Of a DNA stretch of 64,000 nt, positions 16,824 to 25,143 are shown piece after piece. The position numbers and the translations under genes are program-made. Origin of the DNA: Bacillus sp. AFS029637 (lineage in GTDB: Bacteria; Bacillota; Bacilli; Bacillales; Bacillaceae_G); NCBI RefSeq assembly GCF_002584985.1, contig NZ_NUPZ01000016.1, positions 1-64,000 of the forward strand, written 5' to 3'. How positions within the stretch are numbered: position 1 is the first letter of the stretch; each line of letters begins with the position of its first letter. The notes under the pieces are model-generated. The model ran no database searches and was not told where the DNA came from. It saw nothing but the letters and a program-made list of their open reading frames with translations.

Positions 16824-17996
16824 TTATTTTACAGTATATGAGCCCTCTTCAATCCAGCTATACATATACTTTTCATCTTCTGTTTCATGTGCTTGTTTTA
16901 CAATACGCAGCGGACGGAATGTATCTATCATAACAGCTAATTCGAGCGTTTCTTTCTTTCCTATACTTGCCTCTGTTTTCCCAGGATGTGGTCCATGCGG
17001 AATGCCGCTCGGATGAAGTGTAATAGACCCTTCTTCCACACCTTTTCGGCTCATAAAGTTTCCTTCTACATAGTACAGTACTTCATCACTATTCACGTTA
17101 CTATGATAATATGGTGCCGGAATAGATTCTGGATGATAATCGTATAAACGTGGTACGAAAGAACAGATGACGAAATTGTGTCCCTCGAACGTTTGATGTA
17201 CTGGCGGCGGCTGATGAATACGACCTGTAATTGGTTCAAAATCCTCTACATTAAAGACCCAAGGATATAAATAACCATCCCATCCAACAACATCTAACGG
17301 ATGATGTCCTAGAACATGCTTATGCATGTACCCTCGCGACTTTGTCATTACGACAAACTCACCTTTTTCATCATACGTCTCTAATTTTTCCGGGCCACGA
17401 ATATCTCTTTCACAAAACGGGCTATGTTCTAACAATTGTCCATATTCATTACGATAACGACGTGGCGTTGTAATTTGGCTATTCGCCTCTACAACAAGAA
17501 ACTTAGTCTCGCCCGCATCTGGAATAACACGATAAATCGTTCCAATTGGGATCGTTACATAGTCACCTTTTCTATAGTGAATCGTTCCAAACATCGTTTC
17601 AATTTTCCCTGTTCCATAATGAACAAATAACATTTCATCGCCATCACCATTACGGTAGAAATAATCCATTTTTTCTGTTGGACTCACTACTCCAATTAAT
17701 AAATCTTCATTTCCAAGGATGAAGTTTCTTCCACTTACCGCATCGCCAGTTTTTTTATTTTCCTTCGTGCGGAAATGACGATGTGCAAGAAAGGCATCCT
17801 CTTCATACTGTAACTGGCAAGAGTGTGATAGTGCCGCATGCCCTACTTCCGTCGGCATATAATGATGATACAAAATAGACTGCGTGCCAGAAAAACCTTT
17901 TGTTCCCATTACCTGTTCACGATAAAGTGATCCATCCTTTTTACGGAATTGTACATGTCGTTTATGAGGTAGCTCCCCCATGTGACGATAAAACAT
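16824..17996 (-). CDS. hmgA: Homogentisate 1,2-dioxygenase
   Basis: A 390-residue cupin-fold iron enzyme that opens the ring of homogentisate to maleylacetoacetate. The His-rich stretch HQPPPVHQTFEGHNFV and the later HSNVNSDEVLYYVEGNF and PSGIPHGPHPG motifs carry the expected iron ligands. The start MFYRHMGELPHKRHVQF gives 390 residues; two further start codons lie within 9 bp upstream. The start overlaps the end of fahA by about 35 bp, so translation is probably coupled. It is the last gene of the tyrosine degradation operon. Confidence 0.9.
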   Translation of the reverse strand: MFYRHMGELPHKRHVQFRKKDGSLYREQVMGTKGFSGTQSILYHHYMPTEVGHAALSHSCQLQYEEDAFLAHRHFRTKENKKTGDAVSGRNFILGNEDLLIGVVSPTEKMDYFYRNGDGDEMLFVHYGTGKIETMFGTIHYRKGDYVTIPIGTIYRVIPDAGETKFLVVEANSQITTPRRYRNEYGQLLEHSPFCERDIRGPEKLETYDEKGEFVVMTKSRGYMHKHVLGHHPLDVVGWDGYLYPWVFNVEDFEPITGRIHQPPPVHQTFEGHNFVICSFVPRLYDYHPESIPAPYYHSNVNSDEVLYYVEGNFMSRKGVEEGSITLHPSGIPHGPHPGKTEASIGKKETLELAVMIDTFRPLRIVKQAHETEDEKYMYSWIEEGSYTVK

Positions 17997-18918
17997 GCCC
18001 ATCACCTGCTTCCCTTTCTTTTTTGACCGTATTACATAATGTACCTAAACCAGTAATTGTAAGCTCTACAACATCACCATCTTGCAGCCACTCTTCCGTT
18101 CCAAGTTCTAAAACACAGCCTGTTCCTACTGTTCCAGAGCCAATCACATCACCTGGATATAACGTAACATCCTCCGAAGCTCGTTCAATCATCTCAGCGA
18201 ATGTATAGTAAATATCTTGAAAATTACCCTTCGATAATAACTTCCCATTTACATGAGCAGTCATCTCTAAATCATGCCGATTACCATTACGATACACGTC
18301 TAATTCCTCTTTCGTAACGAGATATGCTCCTAATGAAGTCGCAAAATCTTTTCCCTTCGCTGGACCAAGCCCGACTTTCATTTCAGTTGCTTGTAAGTCC
18401 CTTGCACTCCAGTCGTTCATAATACAATAACCAAAAATATATTCCTCAGCTTGCTCACGAGAAATATTTCGCCCTTCTTTTCCAATTACGCAAGCAATCT
18501 CTAACTCATAATCCAGCTTTTTAGATTTTTTCGGACCCATTACAAAATCATCTGGACCAATTACAGCACGATGGTTAGTAAAATAAAAAACTGGTATATC
18601 ATACCATTCAGGAACAACATCTAACCCTCTTCGGCCACGCGCTGTTTTTACATGCTGTTCAAATGCATAAAAATCTCGAATGCTGCTTGGATTAGGAAGA
18701 GCAGCCATCAACTGTACTTCTTCTAAAGAATATATACCCTTGTTTGGATTTTTAATATTACGCACTACTTCTACATACTCATCTGCTTTCTCTAAAAAGG
18801 CGAACATAGAAGAAGGTAATTTCCCATCACTCGCAAGATTCATATCAATTACTTTGTCACCTTCAAGCCACCCAGCTCGCATTTCTTTCGAAGGGAGACG
18901 AAATGTAACAAATTTCAT
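17962..18918 (-). CDS. fahA: Fumarylacetoacetate hydrolase family protein
   Basis: A 318-residue FAH-fold hydrolase. The metal-binding core is visible in FKxKKLDYELEIACVIGKEG-type sequence (GPKKSKKLDYELEIACVI, about 178-195) and in YPGDVIGSGTVGTG near the C-terminus. In this operon it should cleave fumarylacetoacetate to fumarate and acetoacetate. No maleylacetoacetate isomerase gene is seen in the window. The second of two adjacent ATGs (MKFVTFRLPSKEM) has the better spacing from GGAGG. The protein is shorter than the roughly 420-residue classical FAH, as usual for the bacterial short form. Confidence 0.88.
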   Translation of the reverse strand: MKFVTFRLPSKEMRAGWLEGDKVIDMNLASDGKLPSSMFAFLEKADEYVEVVRNIKNPNKGIYSLEEVQLMAALPNPSSIRDFYAFEQHVKTARGRRGLDVVPEWYDIPVFYFTNHRAVIGPDDFVMGPKKSKKLDYELEIACVIGKEGRNISREQAEEYIFGYCIMNDWSARDLQATEMKVGLGPAKGKDFATSLGAYLVTKEELDVYRNGNRHDLEMTAHVNGKLLSKGNFQDIYYTFAEMIERASEDVTLYPGDVIGSGTVGTGCVLELGTEEWLQDGDVVELTITGLGTLCNTVKKEREAGDGHVLSSHGGATS

Positions 18919-18984
18919 CATGATTCCTCCCTATGAAAATGAAATTTCCACCAGCAATGGTCGTTTTGCTGGTGGATACAAATT

Positions 18985-20103
18985 TTATAAGTTTCCGCGA
19001 CGCTCTTGTTCTCTTTCAATTGATTCAAATAATGCTTTAAAATTACCTTCACCGAATCCACGGGAACCTTTACGTTGGATAATTTCAATAAATAAAGTTG
19101 GACGGTCTACAATTGGTTTCGTAAAAATTTGTAGTAAGTAACCTTCATCATCACGATCCACTAAAATTTTTAATTCTTTTAGCCTATCAATTTCTTCATC
19201 AATTTTTCCAACTCGTGCAGTTAACTCATCATAATACGTATCTGGTGTATCTAAAAACTCCACACCATTTGCGCGAAGCGCTTCGACTGTTTTAACAATG
19301 TCATTTGTTAATAACGCCAGATGTTGCACACCTGCTCCATTATAGAATTCTAGATATTCTTGAATTTGTGATTTTCTCTTCCCATCTGCTGGTTCGTTAA
19401 TAGGAAACTTAATACGACTTCCATTTGTCATAACTTTTGACATTAACGCTGAGTACTCTGTACTAATATCATCATCATCAAAATGGATCATTTGTTTGAA
19501 TCCCATAACATTCTCGTAATAACTAACCCATTCTTCCATTTTCTCAACGTTACCAACTACATGGTCTACAGCAATTAAACCAGACTCTTCAAATGGAATA
19601 TTAAACTCCACCTTTTGGAATCCTGGCATAAATGTTCCTTTATAATTTTTACGCTCTACAAGCGTATGAATTGTATCACCATACGTACCAATAACTGCTT
19701 TTTTCAATGTACCGTCCTCATCTGTTAGTTCCTCAGGTGGAGCAATTGCGACGGCACCACGTTTCACTGCTTCCGAGTATGCTTTATCAACGTCATCAAC
19801 AAGTAAAGCCACATCTTTCACTCCGTCACCATGAGTCTTTACAAACTCTGCGATACGATTATCACTACCTAGAGCTCCAGACACAACGAAACGCATATTT
19901 TTTTGCACAAGAACATAAGATACCTTTTCACGATTTCCAGTTTCTAATCCAGAGTAAGCCACGATTTTGAATCCAAACGCTCTCGCAAGATAATAACTCG
20001 ATTGCTTTGCATTTCCTACGTAAAATTCCAAATGATCTACATCACGTACCGGAAAAAAGTCCTCCATTTGTGCAGCTAGCGTATCCATAGATTTTTGTTT
20101 CAT
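18985..20103 (-). CDS. hppD: 4-hydroxyphenylpyruvate dioxygenase
   Basis: A 372-residue non-haem iron dioxygenase that converts 4-hydroxyphenylpyruvate to homogentisate. Two vicinal-oxygen-chelate domains are visible: VRDVDHLEFYVGNAKQ near residue 20 and LIAVDHVVGNVEKMEEW near 180, with GVQHLALLTNDI and C-terminal LFIEIIQRKGSRGFGEGNF. The iron ligands lie in the DHV, QHLA and FIEI motifs. The start MKQKSMDTLAAQMEDFF lies 7-8 bases after GGGGGATGAG; a 31-codon upstream extension lacks such a site. It is first in the operon, with a cre-like sequence and a palindrome upstream. Confidence 0.95.
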   Translation of the reverse strand: MKQKSMDTLAAQMEDFFPVRDVDHLEFYVGNAKQSSYYLARAFGFKIVAYSGLETGNREKVSYVLVQKNMRFVVSGALGSDNRIAEFVKTHGDGVKDVALLVDDVDKAYSEAVKRGAVAIAPPEELTDEDGTLKKAVIGTYGDTIHTLVERKNYKGTFMPGFQKVEFNIPFEESGLIAVDHVVGNVEKMEEWVSYYENVMGFKQMIHFDDDDISTEYSALMSKVMTNGSRIKFPINEPADGKRKSQIQEYLEFYNGAGVQHLALLTNDIVKTVEALRANGVEFLDTPDTYYDELTARVGKIDEEIDRLKELKILVDRDDEGYLLQIFTKPIVDRPTLFIEIIQRKGSRGFGEGNFKALFESIEREQERRGNL

Positions 20104-20154
20104 AAAATACTCATCCCCCTGTAAATAGATTAAATGGTTCATACTTAAACCAAC

Positions 20155-20169
20155 CCGAAAACGCTTCCA
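20155..20169 (-). promoter_or_regulatory. Candidate cre (CcpA) site upstream of hppD
   Basis: Minus-strand TGGAAGCGTTTTCGG closely fits the cre consensus TGWAAGCGNTTNCW, with mismatches only at the weak W positions. It lies about 50 bp before the hppD start, where carbon catabolite repression of tyrosine breakdown would make sense. Confidence 0.5.
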
Positions 20170-20188
20170 ACATTCATTAATAAAATTA

Positions 20189-20202
20189 GTTAGCAAGCTA
20201 AC
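20189..20202. promoter_or_regulatory. Perfect palindrome GTTAGC-AA-GCTAAC upstream of hppD
   Basis: A 6-2-6 inverted repeat about 90 bp before hppD, in the likely promoter region (TTGTTA overlaps it on the minus strand). It could be the operator of a specific tyrosine-pathway repressor. The gap 20203-20360 otherwise holds only AT-rich sequence and a possible fragment of the bcr-like repeat near 20286-20330. Confidence 0.4.
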
Positions 20203-20360
20203 AAATTATGACCTTTAAAATTTTCTATCTTTTCTGCCAAATTCCTCTTTTTTCTTCCAGATAAAATTCGACTTTTTTCTTTTTAAAATAAAACTTTATT
20301 CAGTGGGTTTACGGGATAATGGGATAACATGAATACTTGAGGGTATGTACGAGGAAAATA

Positions 20361-20408
20361 AAAAAGACCCCAACATATTAACTATTTACTAATACGTTAG
20401 AGTCTTTA
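20361..20408 (-). terminator. Terminator of the micropeptide gene array
   Basis: A long, slightly imperfect stem (AAAGACTCTAACGTATTA against its partner) is followed on the minus strand by TTTTTTATTTT. It lies 30 bp after the last micropeptide stop; the plus strand is also T-rich, so it may act in both directions. Confidence 0.65.
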
Positions 20409-20437
20409 TTTTTTTTGAATGATTGTATTTATATATC

Positions 20438-20548
20438 TCATACTAATATATTTGCAAGGAATAGAATAAATGATGTTAATACTACCGCTCCGCCTAATGA
20501 TCCTAATAAATCTGTTTTTGTTACTTGTAACATTTGTTCACTGTTCAT
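20438..20548 (-). CDS. Hydrophobic micropeptide, family B (third in array)
   Basis: A 36-codon ORF, MNSEQMLQVTKTDLLGSLGG then AVVLTSFILFLANILV, with a GGGAGAATGAGGAAT ribosome region. It is a diverged copy of the two identical ORFs upstream: the polar N-terminus ends in a KxD, then comes a glycine/serine-rich hydrophobic segment long enough to cross the membrane. The same DxxGxxxGxxxLT pattern recurs in micropeptides at 38697, 39682 and 42224. I do not recognise a named family. It could be a membrane-active peptide, a small membrane regulator or a toxin; the sequence does not decide. Confidence 0.6.
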   Translation of the reverse strand: MNSEQMLQVTKTDLLGSLGGAVVLTSFILFLANILV

Positions 20549-20591
20549 ATTCCTCATTCTCCCTTCGTTTGTTTTGTTACAAAACTTCTAT

Positions 20592-20699
20592 TTATACTAA
20601 TACGCTTGATAGAAATACGATTAACGCTGTTAATACTACTGCTCCGCTTGCTGATCCTACGAAATCACCTTTTGTTACTTGTAATACTTGCTCGTTCAT
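20592..20699 (-). CDS. Hydrophobic micropeptide, family B (second in array)
   Basis: A 35-codon ORF: MNEQVLQVTKGDFVGSASGA followed by VVLTALIVFLSSVLV. The predicted product is identical to that of the next ORF upstream, and the surrounding non-coding DNA is also duplicated (unit about 150 bp). A GGGAGAATG ribosome region precedes it. The perfect protein conservation between copies, with silent differences between the two DNA copies, argues that it is translated and selected. The residues after KGD form one hydrophobic helix. Confidence 0.65.
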   Translation of the reverse strand: MNEQVLQVTKGDFVGSASGAVVLTALIVFLSSVLV

Positions 20700-20741
20700 T
20701 TTTTCATTCTCCCTTCGTTTGTTTTTGTTACAAAACTTCTA

Positions 20742-20849
20742 TTATACTAGTACGCTTGATAGAAATACGATTAACGCTGTTAATACTACTGCTCCACTTG
20801 CTGATCCTACGAAGTCACCTTTTGTTACTTGTAATACTTGCTCGTTCAT
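20742..20849 (-). CDS. Hydrophobic micropeptide, family B (first in array)
   Basis: A 35-codon ORF encoding the same product as the ORF at 20592-20699, with a strong AAAAGGAGGATAC ribosome site. It is the promoter-proximal member of the three-gene array. The motif DFVGSASGAVVLTALIVF is shared with the micropeptides behind the 40-bp elements further along the window (DFLGLASGSLLLTAFIYA). There is no signal-peptidase site and no double-glycine leader. The function is unknown. Confidence 0.68.
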   Translation of the reverse strand: MNEQVLQVTKGDFVGSASGAVVLTALIVFLSSVLV

Positions 20850-20905
20850 TTTATGTATCCTCCTTTTAATAAGTTATCTATATGTAATTTCTAAGAAATG
20901 TTTAT

Positions 20906-20970
20906 TTCATAGTTTTTATGCTAGCGTTACATTAAAGTTAATAACGTAACGTTTGTAACATTAATGTAAC
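20906..20970 (-). promoter_or_regulatory. Candidate control element of the micropeptide array (degenerate copy of the 40-bp element)
   Basis: Minus-strand GTTACA-TTAA-TGTTAC begins at 20970. Counting 40 bp and then 19 bp, exactly as in the other elements, lands on TATGAA (20906-20911) as a possible -10. The TAATTCGATAGT block is not conserved here, so membership in the same regulon is tentative. Confidence 0.4.
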
Positions 20971-21105
20971 ATAACTATTGTTACGTTGCAATATAATTAC
21001 GTAAATTTTATTACACTTTTTTTACGTTTTTTTATAAACACCTTCAAAAACCTTGATTTAATGCATTTTCTACTAGATTCACGTTTGTAACATTAATGTA
21101 ATATT
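20950..21105. repeat. Duplicated TTACATTAATGT box region
   Basis: The 20-bp run ACGTTTGTAACATTAATGTA occurs at 20950-20969 and again at 21082-21101, each with an inner TTACA-like inverted repeat. Further TTACG and TGTTAC half-sites lie between. The stretch 20850-21300 has no gene and appears to be a regulator-binding region for the minus-strand micropeptide array; 21105-21285 shows nothing else clear. Confidence 0.6.
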
Positions 21106-21300
21106 ACGGTCGTAAAACGAAATATACCCCTCTTCTTCCCTACTCTTGTTACAAATCAAAGTAAAACTCTCTATTACATGACGGTGAGCCTATTGAATTT
21201 TCACGAACAGTTACTACGGGATAAAACACCATCTTTCCAAGATAAGTTTATATGTTTCCTCTATATAACTATGTATAATAAAAACAAAGAGGTGGTCATT

Positions 21301-22173
21301 TTGAAATTAATCGCATTAGATATGGATGGTACACTACTGTCATCTAATCTTGAAATCTCCAAAGAGAACTTACAAGCAATCCAAAATGCAAAAGAAGCTG
21401 GGCATATTGTAATGATTTGTTCTGGTCGTGCAAAAGAGGATGCTTTAAAACTATTGGAGGAATATCAATTATCTCTTCCAGTTGGAGCAAGCAATGGGGC
21501 AATTGTTTATGTGGATGGAAATGTAATTAACTCGTGTTGTTTACAAAGCGATAAAGTATACAAACTTGCAAAATTACTAGAATCTGAAGGATTTCCATAT
21601 AAGCTATATACAAATAAAGGAGTCTATTCTCCTTATACGTGGCAAAATCAAGTTATGCAGGCATTTGAAGAAAATAAGCATACGCTAGATGTTACACTGG
21701 AAGAACTCGAAAGAATTACAGAAAAGCAAAAGAAATCAAACTTAATTACTGATTTCCAAAAGATTGAAGATGTTGTAAATAACCCAGAATTAGAAATATC
21801 TAAATTCTTCATTTTGACATTTAATGCTGCTCATCGTGAGCAACTATTACAAACTTTACAAGAAGATGCGGACATTTCAGTTACAGCGTCAGCTCCTACT
21901 AATTTAGAAATTATGGATAAGAATGGGCATAAAGGGAATGGCCTAAAGCAGATGGCTGCTCATTTTAACATTCCAATTGAAGATACAATTGCTATCGGTG
22001 ACAATTTTAACGATGTACCAATGTTAGAAGTTGCTGGTTTATCTGTTGCAATGGGTAATGCTGAAGATGATGTAAAGAAATTATGTGATGTTGTAACATT
22101 AACGAATAATGAGCATGGTGTTGCTCACGCAATTGAACAATTTGTATTGAAACAAACTTCATCTAGTAAATAA
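21301..22173 (+). CDS. HAD-superfamily Cof-type phosphatase
   Basis: A 290-residue phosphatase with motif I LIALDMDGTLLSSN at the N-terminus, motif II SGRAKED region, and motif IV GDNFNDVPML (about 240). A C2-type cap lies between, typical of Cof/YkrA-like enzymes acting on sugar phosphates or flavin nucleotides. The start is TTG, 6 bases after GAGGTGG; an upstream in-frame extension of 41 codons lacks a ribosome site and signal. The substrate is unknown. The gene is alone on the plus strand between the micropeptide array and the opp operon. Confidence 0.88.
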   Translation: MKLIALDMDGTLLSSNLEISKENLQAIQNAKEAGHIVMICSGRAKEDALKLLEEYQLSLPVGASNGAIVYVDGNVINSCCLQSDKVYKLAKLLESEGFPYKLYTNKGVYSPYTWQNQVMQAFEENKHTLDVTLEELERITEKQKKSNLITDFQKIEDVVNNPELEISKFFILTFNAAHREQLLQTLQEDADISVTASAPTNLEIMDKNGHKGNGLKQMAAHFNIPIEDTIAIGDNFNDVPMLEVAGLSVAMGNAEDDVKKLCDVVTLTNNEHGVAHAIEQFVLKQTSSSK

Positions 22174-22215
22174 AGTTCAACTAATCGGGCTTTTACAGGC
22201 AGTTAATGCGAGATA
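22170..22215. repeat. Fragment of the bcr-like intergenic repeat
   Basis: AGTTCAACTAATCGGGCTTT, then ACAGGCAGTTAATGCG and GATAAA match the second half of the element at 50005-50157. Only a partial copy is present, between the HAD gene and the opp terminator. Confidence 0.5.
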
Positions 22216-22250
22216 AAAAAGGACTCTTTCACATTTTGAAAGAGTCCTTT
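22215..22250 (-). terminator. Terminator of the opp operon
   Basis: AAAAGGACTCTTTC pairs with GAAAGAGTCCTTTT, with T residues following on the minus strand, just beyond the oppF stop. Confidence 0.8.
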
Positions 22251-22254
22251 TCTT

Positions 22255-23220
22255 TTATACATGATGACAAGCAACAAAGTGCTCTTCGCCAACATTACGA
22301 AATTCCGGTACTGTTTTTTTACAAACCTCTGTAGCAAACGGGCAACGGGTATGAAAGCGACAACCTGAAGGTGGATTCGCTGGACTTGGAATATCACCCT
22401 CTAATATAATTCGCTCTCGCTTCACTGTTGGATCTGGTATTGGCACAGCCGATAACAATGCTTTTGTATACGGATGAAGCGGATTCGTAAATAACTCATC
22501 GCGCGGTGCAGTCTCTACAATCGTCCCTAAATACATAATCCCAATTTTCGTACATAAGTGCTCCACTACACTTAAATCGTGCGAAATGAATAAATAAGAT
22601 AATCCCTTTTTCTCCTGTAACTCACTAAATAAATTAATGATTTGTGCTTGAATAGATACATCTAGTGCTGCCACAGGTTCGTCAGCTACAATAAATTCTG
22701 GATTTAATACCATAGCTCTTGCAATAACGATACGCTGACGTTGTCCACCAGAAAACTCATGAGGGTACCGATCAATATGATATGGAGCTAAGCCGCATAA
22801 CTCCAATACTTCTATCACCTTTTCACGAACATTTTCTTTCGTCGCTAGTCCATGGGCCAACATCGGTTCACCAAGCGCTTCTCCAATTCTCATTCTTGGA
22901 TTTAACGAACTGAATGGATCTTGGAACACGAGTTGCATGTTAGGACGGTGTTTTCTCAATTCTTCCTTGGATAAAGAATAAACATCTTGTCCTTTAAACT
23001 TCACTTCCCCTTCCGTTTTTTGGACGAGACGTAAAATTGTTTTTCCTATCGTTGTTTTCCCGCTTCCTGATTCGCCAACAAGGCCAAATACTTCGCCTTT
23101 ATTAATAGTAAAGCTTACTCCATCAACTGCTTTTACATGTCCAATTGTTCGACTAAATATGCCGCCTTTAATCGGGAAATATGTCTTTAAGTTTGTTACT
23201 TCTAATAATGGTTCGCTCAT
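22255..23220 (-). CDS. oppF: Oligopeptide ABC transporter ATPase OppF
   Basis: A 321-residue ATPase with Walker A GLVGESGSGKTT (about 49-60), signature ..SGGQRQR, Walker B IVADEP, and the C-terminal extension with CRFHTRCPFATEVC cysteines typical of Opp/Dpp ATPases. It powers peptide uptake together with OppD. It is the last gene of oppABCDF, and its start overlaps the oppD stop by 4 bp, so translation is coupled. Confidence 0.94.
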   Translation of the reverse strand: MSEPLLEVTNLKTYFPIKGGIFSRTIGHVKAVDGVSFTINKGEVFGLVGESGSGKTTIGKTILRLVQKTEGEVKFKGQDVYSLSKEELRKHRPNMQLVFQDPFSSLNPRMRIGEALGEPMLAHGLATKENVREKVIEVLELCGLAPYHIDRYPHEFSGGQRQRIVIARAMVLNPEFIVADEPVAALDVSIQAQIINLFSELQEKKGLSYLFISHDLSVVEHLCTKIGIMYLGTIVETAPRDELFTNPLHPYTKALLSAVPIPDPTVKRERIILEGDIPSPANPPSGCRFHTRCPFATEVCKKTVPEFRNVGEEHFVACHHV

Positions 23221-24197
23221 TGTTCCGCACGCTCCTCATATAACCAGCAAGCTACTTTATGATTCTCATCATGTACATTCAGATTCGGTGCTTCTGCTTT
23301 ACATATTTCCATACAATGCTCACAACGACCGCTAAAGTAACAAAATTCCCCTAAACCAACTAAATTCGGAACTTGCCCTGGAATAGAATAAAGTTTATCT
23401 ATTCGTTTCCCCATTACTGGTTTAGATTTTAGCAACCCTTTCGTATACGGATGTTTCGGATTTTGGAATATTTCTAGTACCGGGGCTTCTTCAATAACTT
23501 TTCCACCATACATAACGACAACGTAATCAGCCATTTCTGCTACAACACCTAAGTCATGTGTAATTAATAAGATCGATGTTTTGAATTCTTCCTTTATTTG
23601 TCTTAGTAAATCTAATATTTGTGCTTGAATCGTAACATCAAGAGCCGTTGTTGGCTCATCTGCAATTAATAACTTCGGATTACAACTAAGTGCAACAGCA
23701 ATCATAATACGTTGTAACATCCCGCCGCTTAGTTCATGCGGATAAGAATGGACAATTTCATCTGCACGAGCTATGCCGACTTTACGAATTAATTCGATTG
23801 CCTTCTTATACGCTTCATTTTTACTAAGTAATTCATGCTCTCTTAACGTTTCTACAATTTGTTCTCCTACAGTGAAAACTGGATTTAGCGATGTCATCGG
23901 TTCTTGGAAAATCATCGCAATATCATTACCTCTTAAACTACGAAGTTCTTTCTCTTTCATTCCTAAAAGACTTTTTCCTTCATATAGAATATCACCGCCT
24001 ACTACACTGCCCGATTCAGCAATAAGTCCCATAATAGATAAAGCCGTTACACTCTTCCCGCACCCTGATTCACCTACAACACAAACCGTTTCACCTTCTC
24101 GAACTGCAAAGCTAACATGGTTTACAGCCTTTACTGTTCCTTCCTCCGTTTGGAAGTGTGTTTGTAAATCTTTCAGCTCTACTACCGCTTTATTCAT
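23217..24197 (-). CDS. oppD: Oligopeptide ABC transporter ATPase OppD
   Basis: A 326-residue ATPase with Walker A CVVGESGCGKS (about 40-50), signature LSGGMLQR, Walker B LLIADEPTTALD and a C-terminal cysteine cluster (CYFSGRCEHCMEIC). The length is normal for OppD/DppD. It lies 10 bp after oppC and overlaps oppF, within the five-gene import operon. Confidence 0.94.
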   Translation of the reverse strand: MNKAVVELKDLQTHFQTEEGTVKAVNHVSFAVREGETVCVVGESGCGKSVTALSIMGLIAESGSVVGGDILYEGKSLLGMKEKELRSLRGNDIAMIFQEPMTSLNPVFTVGEQIVETLREHELLSKNEAYKKAIELIRKVGIARADEIVHSYPHELSGGMLQRIMIAVALSCNPKLLIADEPTTALDVTIQAQILDLLRQIKEEFKTSILLITHDLGVVAEMADYVVVMYGGKVIEEAPVLEIFQNPKHPYTKGLLKSKPVMGKRIDKLYSIPGQVPNLVGLGEFCYFSGRCEHCMEICKAEAPNLNVHDENHKVACWLYEERAEQ

Positions 24198-24207
24198 ATC
24201 TTCTCAC

Positions 24208-25131
24208 CTACCGTCTCATCTTTGGATCTAACGCATCACGAAGTGCATCACCAAGTAAGTTAATTGATACAACTGTTATAAAGATTGCAAAACCGGGCGG
24301 AATCCATAGCCACGGACGCTTTTGGAAATCGATTAATGAGTTAGCTGCGCTAATCATGTTCCCCCATGATGGGGTAGGCGGGACGACACCGAGACCTAAG
24401 TAACTTAGTGCGGACTCACTTAAAATAGATCCAGCTACGCCCAAAGTTGCTACAACAATAAGCAACGGAAAGACGTTAGGAATTAAATGATGAATAATTT
24501 TTCGAGAATCCTTTAATCCTAATACATCTGCTGCTTGCATAAAGGCTTGCTCTCGCAATGTTAAAATTTGTCCTCTCACAAGACGAGCAAGTCCCGGCCA
24601 TCCTACTAAACTTAAAATAATCATTACAACATATAAACGGTATTCGGATGGTAATTTCCATTCTGATAAAATTGCTCCCATTATAATAAGTAGCGGTAAT
24701 CCCGGAATGGACATTAACACATCCGCAACTCGCATAATTAAATGATCCACAACCCCTCGATAAAAACCAGCAATTGCTCCTAATAAGGCTCCTAGTATAA
24801 CGGATAGTAGCATCGACGCTAAACCAATTGTTAATGAAATACGCCCCGCTTGCATAAGTCTAGTTAAAATATCCCGCCCCAACTGGTCTGTTCCAAGCAA
24901 ATGTGACAGGCTGGGTGGTTTATTAATTTGTGTTACTTGTACTTTCCCATCAGCATACGGTGAAAAGATTGGACCGATAAAACTAAATAAAAACATAAAT
25001 ATTAAAACGTATAAGCCACACAGTGCCATCTTATTTTTCTTGATTTTTTTATACGCTTGGCGCCATGGTGATGATTCATTTCTCTTTTTCCGTTCTTTCT
25101 TTTTCTCTATTATTGGTGTAATAGTCTCCAT
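24208..25131 (-). CDS. oppC: Oligopeptide ABC transporter permease OppC
   Basis: A 307-residue inner-membrane permease with an N-terminal charged tail (KKKERKKRNESS), a first helix near residues 38-58, then five more helices. The EAA-loop stretch is ..QAADVLGLKDSRKIIHHLIP (about 200-220). It pairs with OppB to form the channel. The start METITPIIEKKK follows GGGGGAAAG. Confidence 0.93.
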   Translation of the reverse strand: METITPIIEKKKERKKRNESSPWRQAYKKIKKNKMALCGLYVLIFMFLFSFIGPIFSPYADGKVQVTQINKPPSLSHLLGTDQLGRDILTRLMQAGRISLTIGLASMLLSVILGALLGAIAGFYRGVVDHLIMRVADVLMSIPGLPLLIIMGAILSEWKLPSEYRLYVVMIILSLVGWPGLARLVRGQILTLREQAFMQAADVLGLKDSRKIIHHLIPNVFPLLIVVATLGVAGSILSESALSYLGLGVVPPTPSWGNMISAANSLIDFQKRPWLWIPPGFAIFITVVSINLLGDALRDALDPKMRR

Positions 25132-25143
25132 ATCTTTCCCCCC

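Noticed and set aside
20438-20849. Micropeptide array as class II bacteriocin precursors
   Set aside because: There is no double-glycine leader, no cysteine or YGNGV motif, and no linked immunity or export genes; function is left open.
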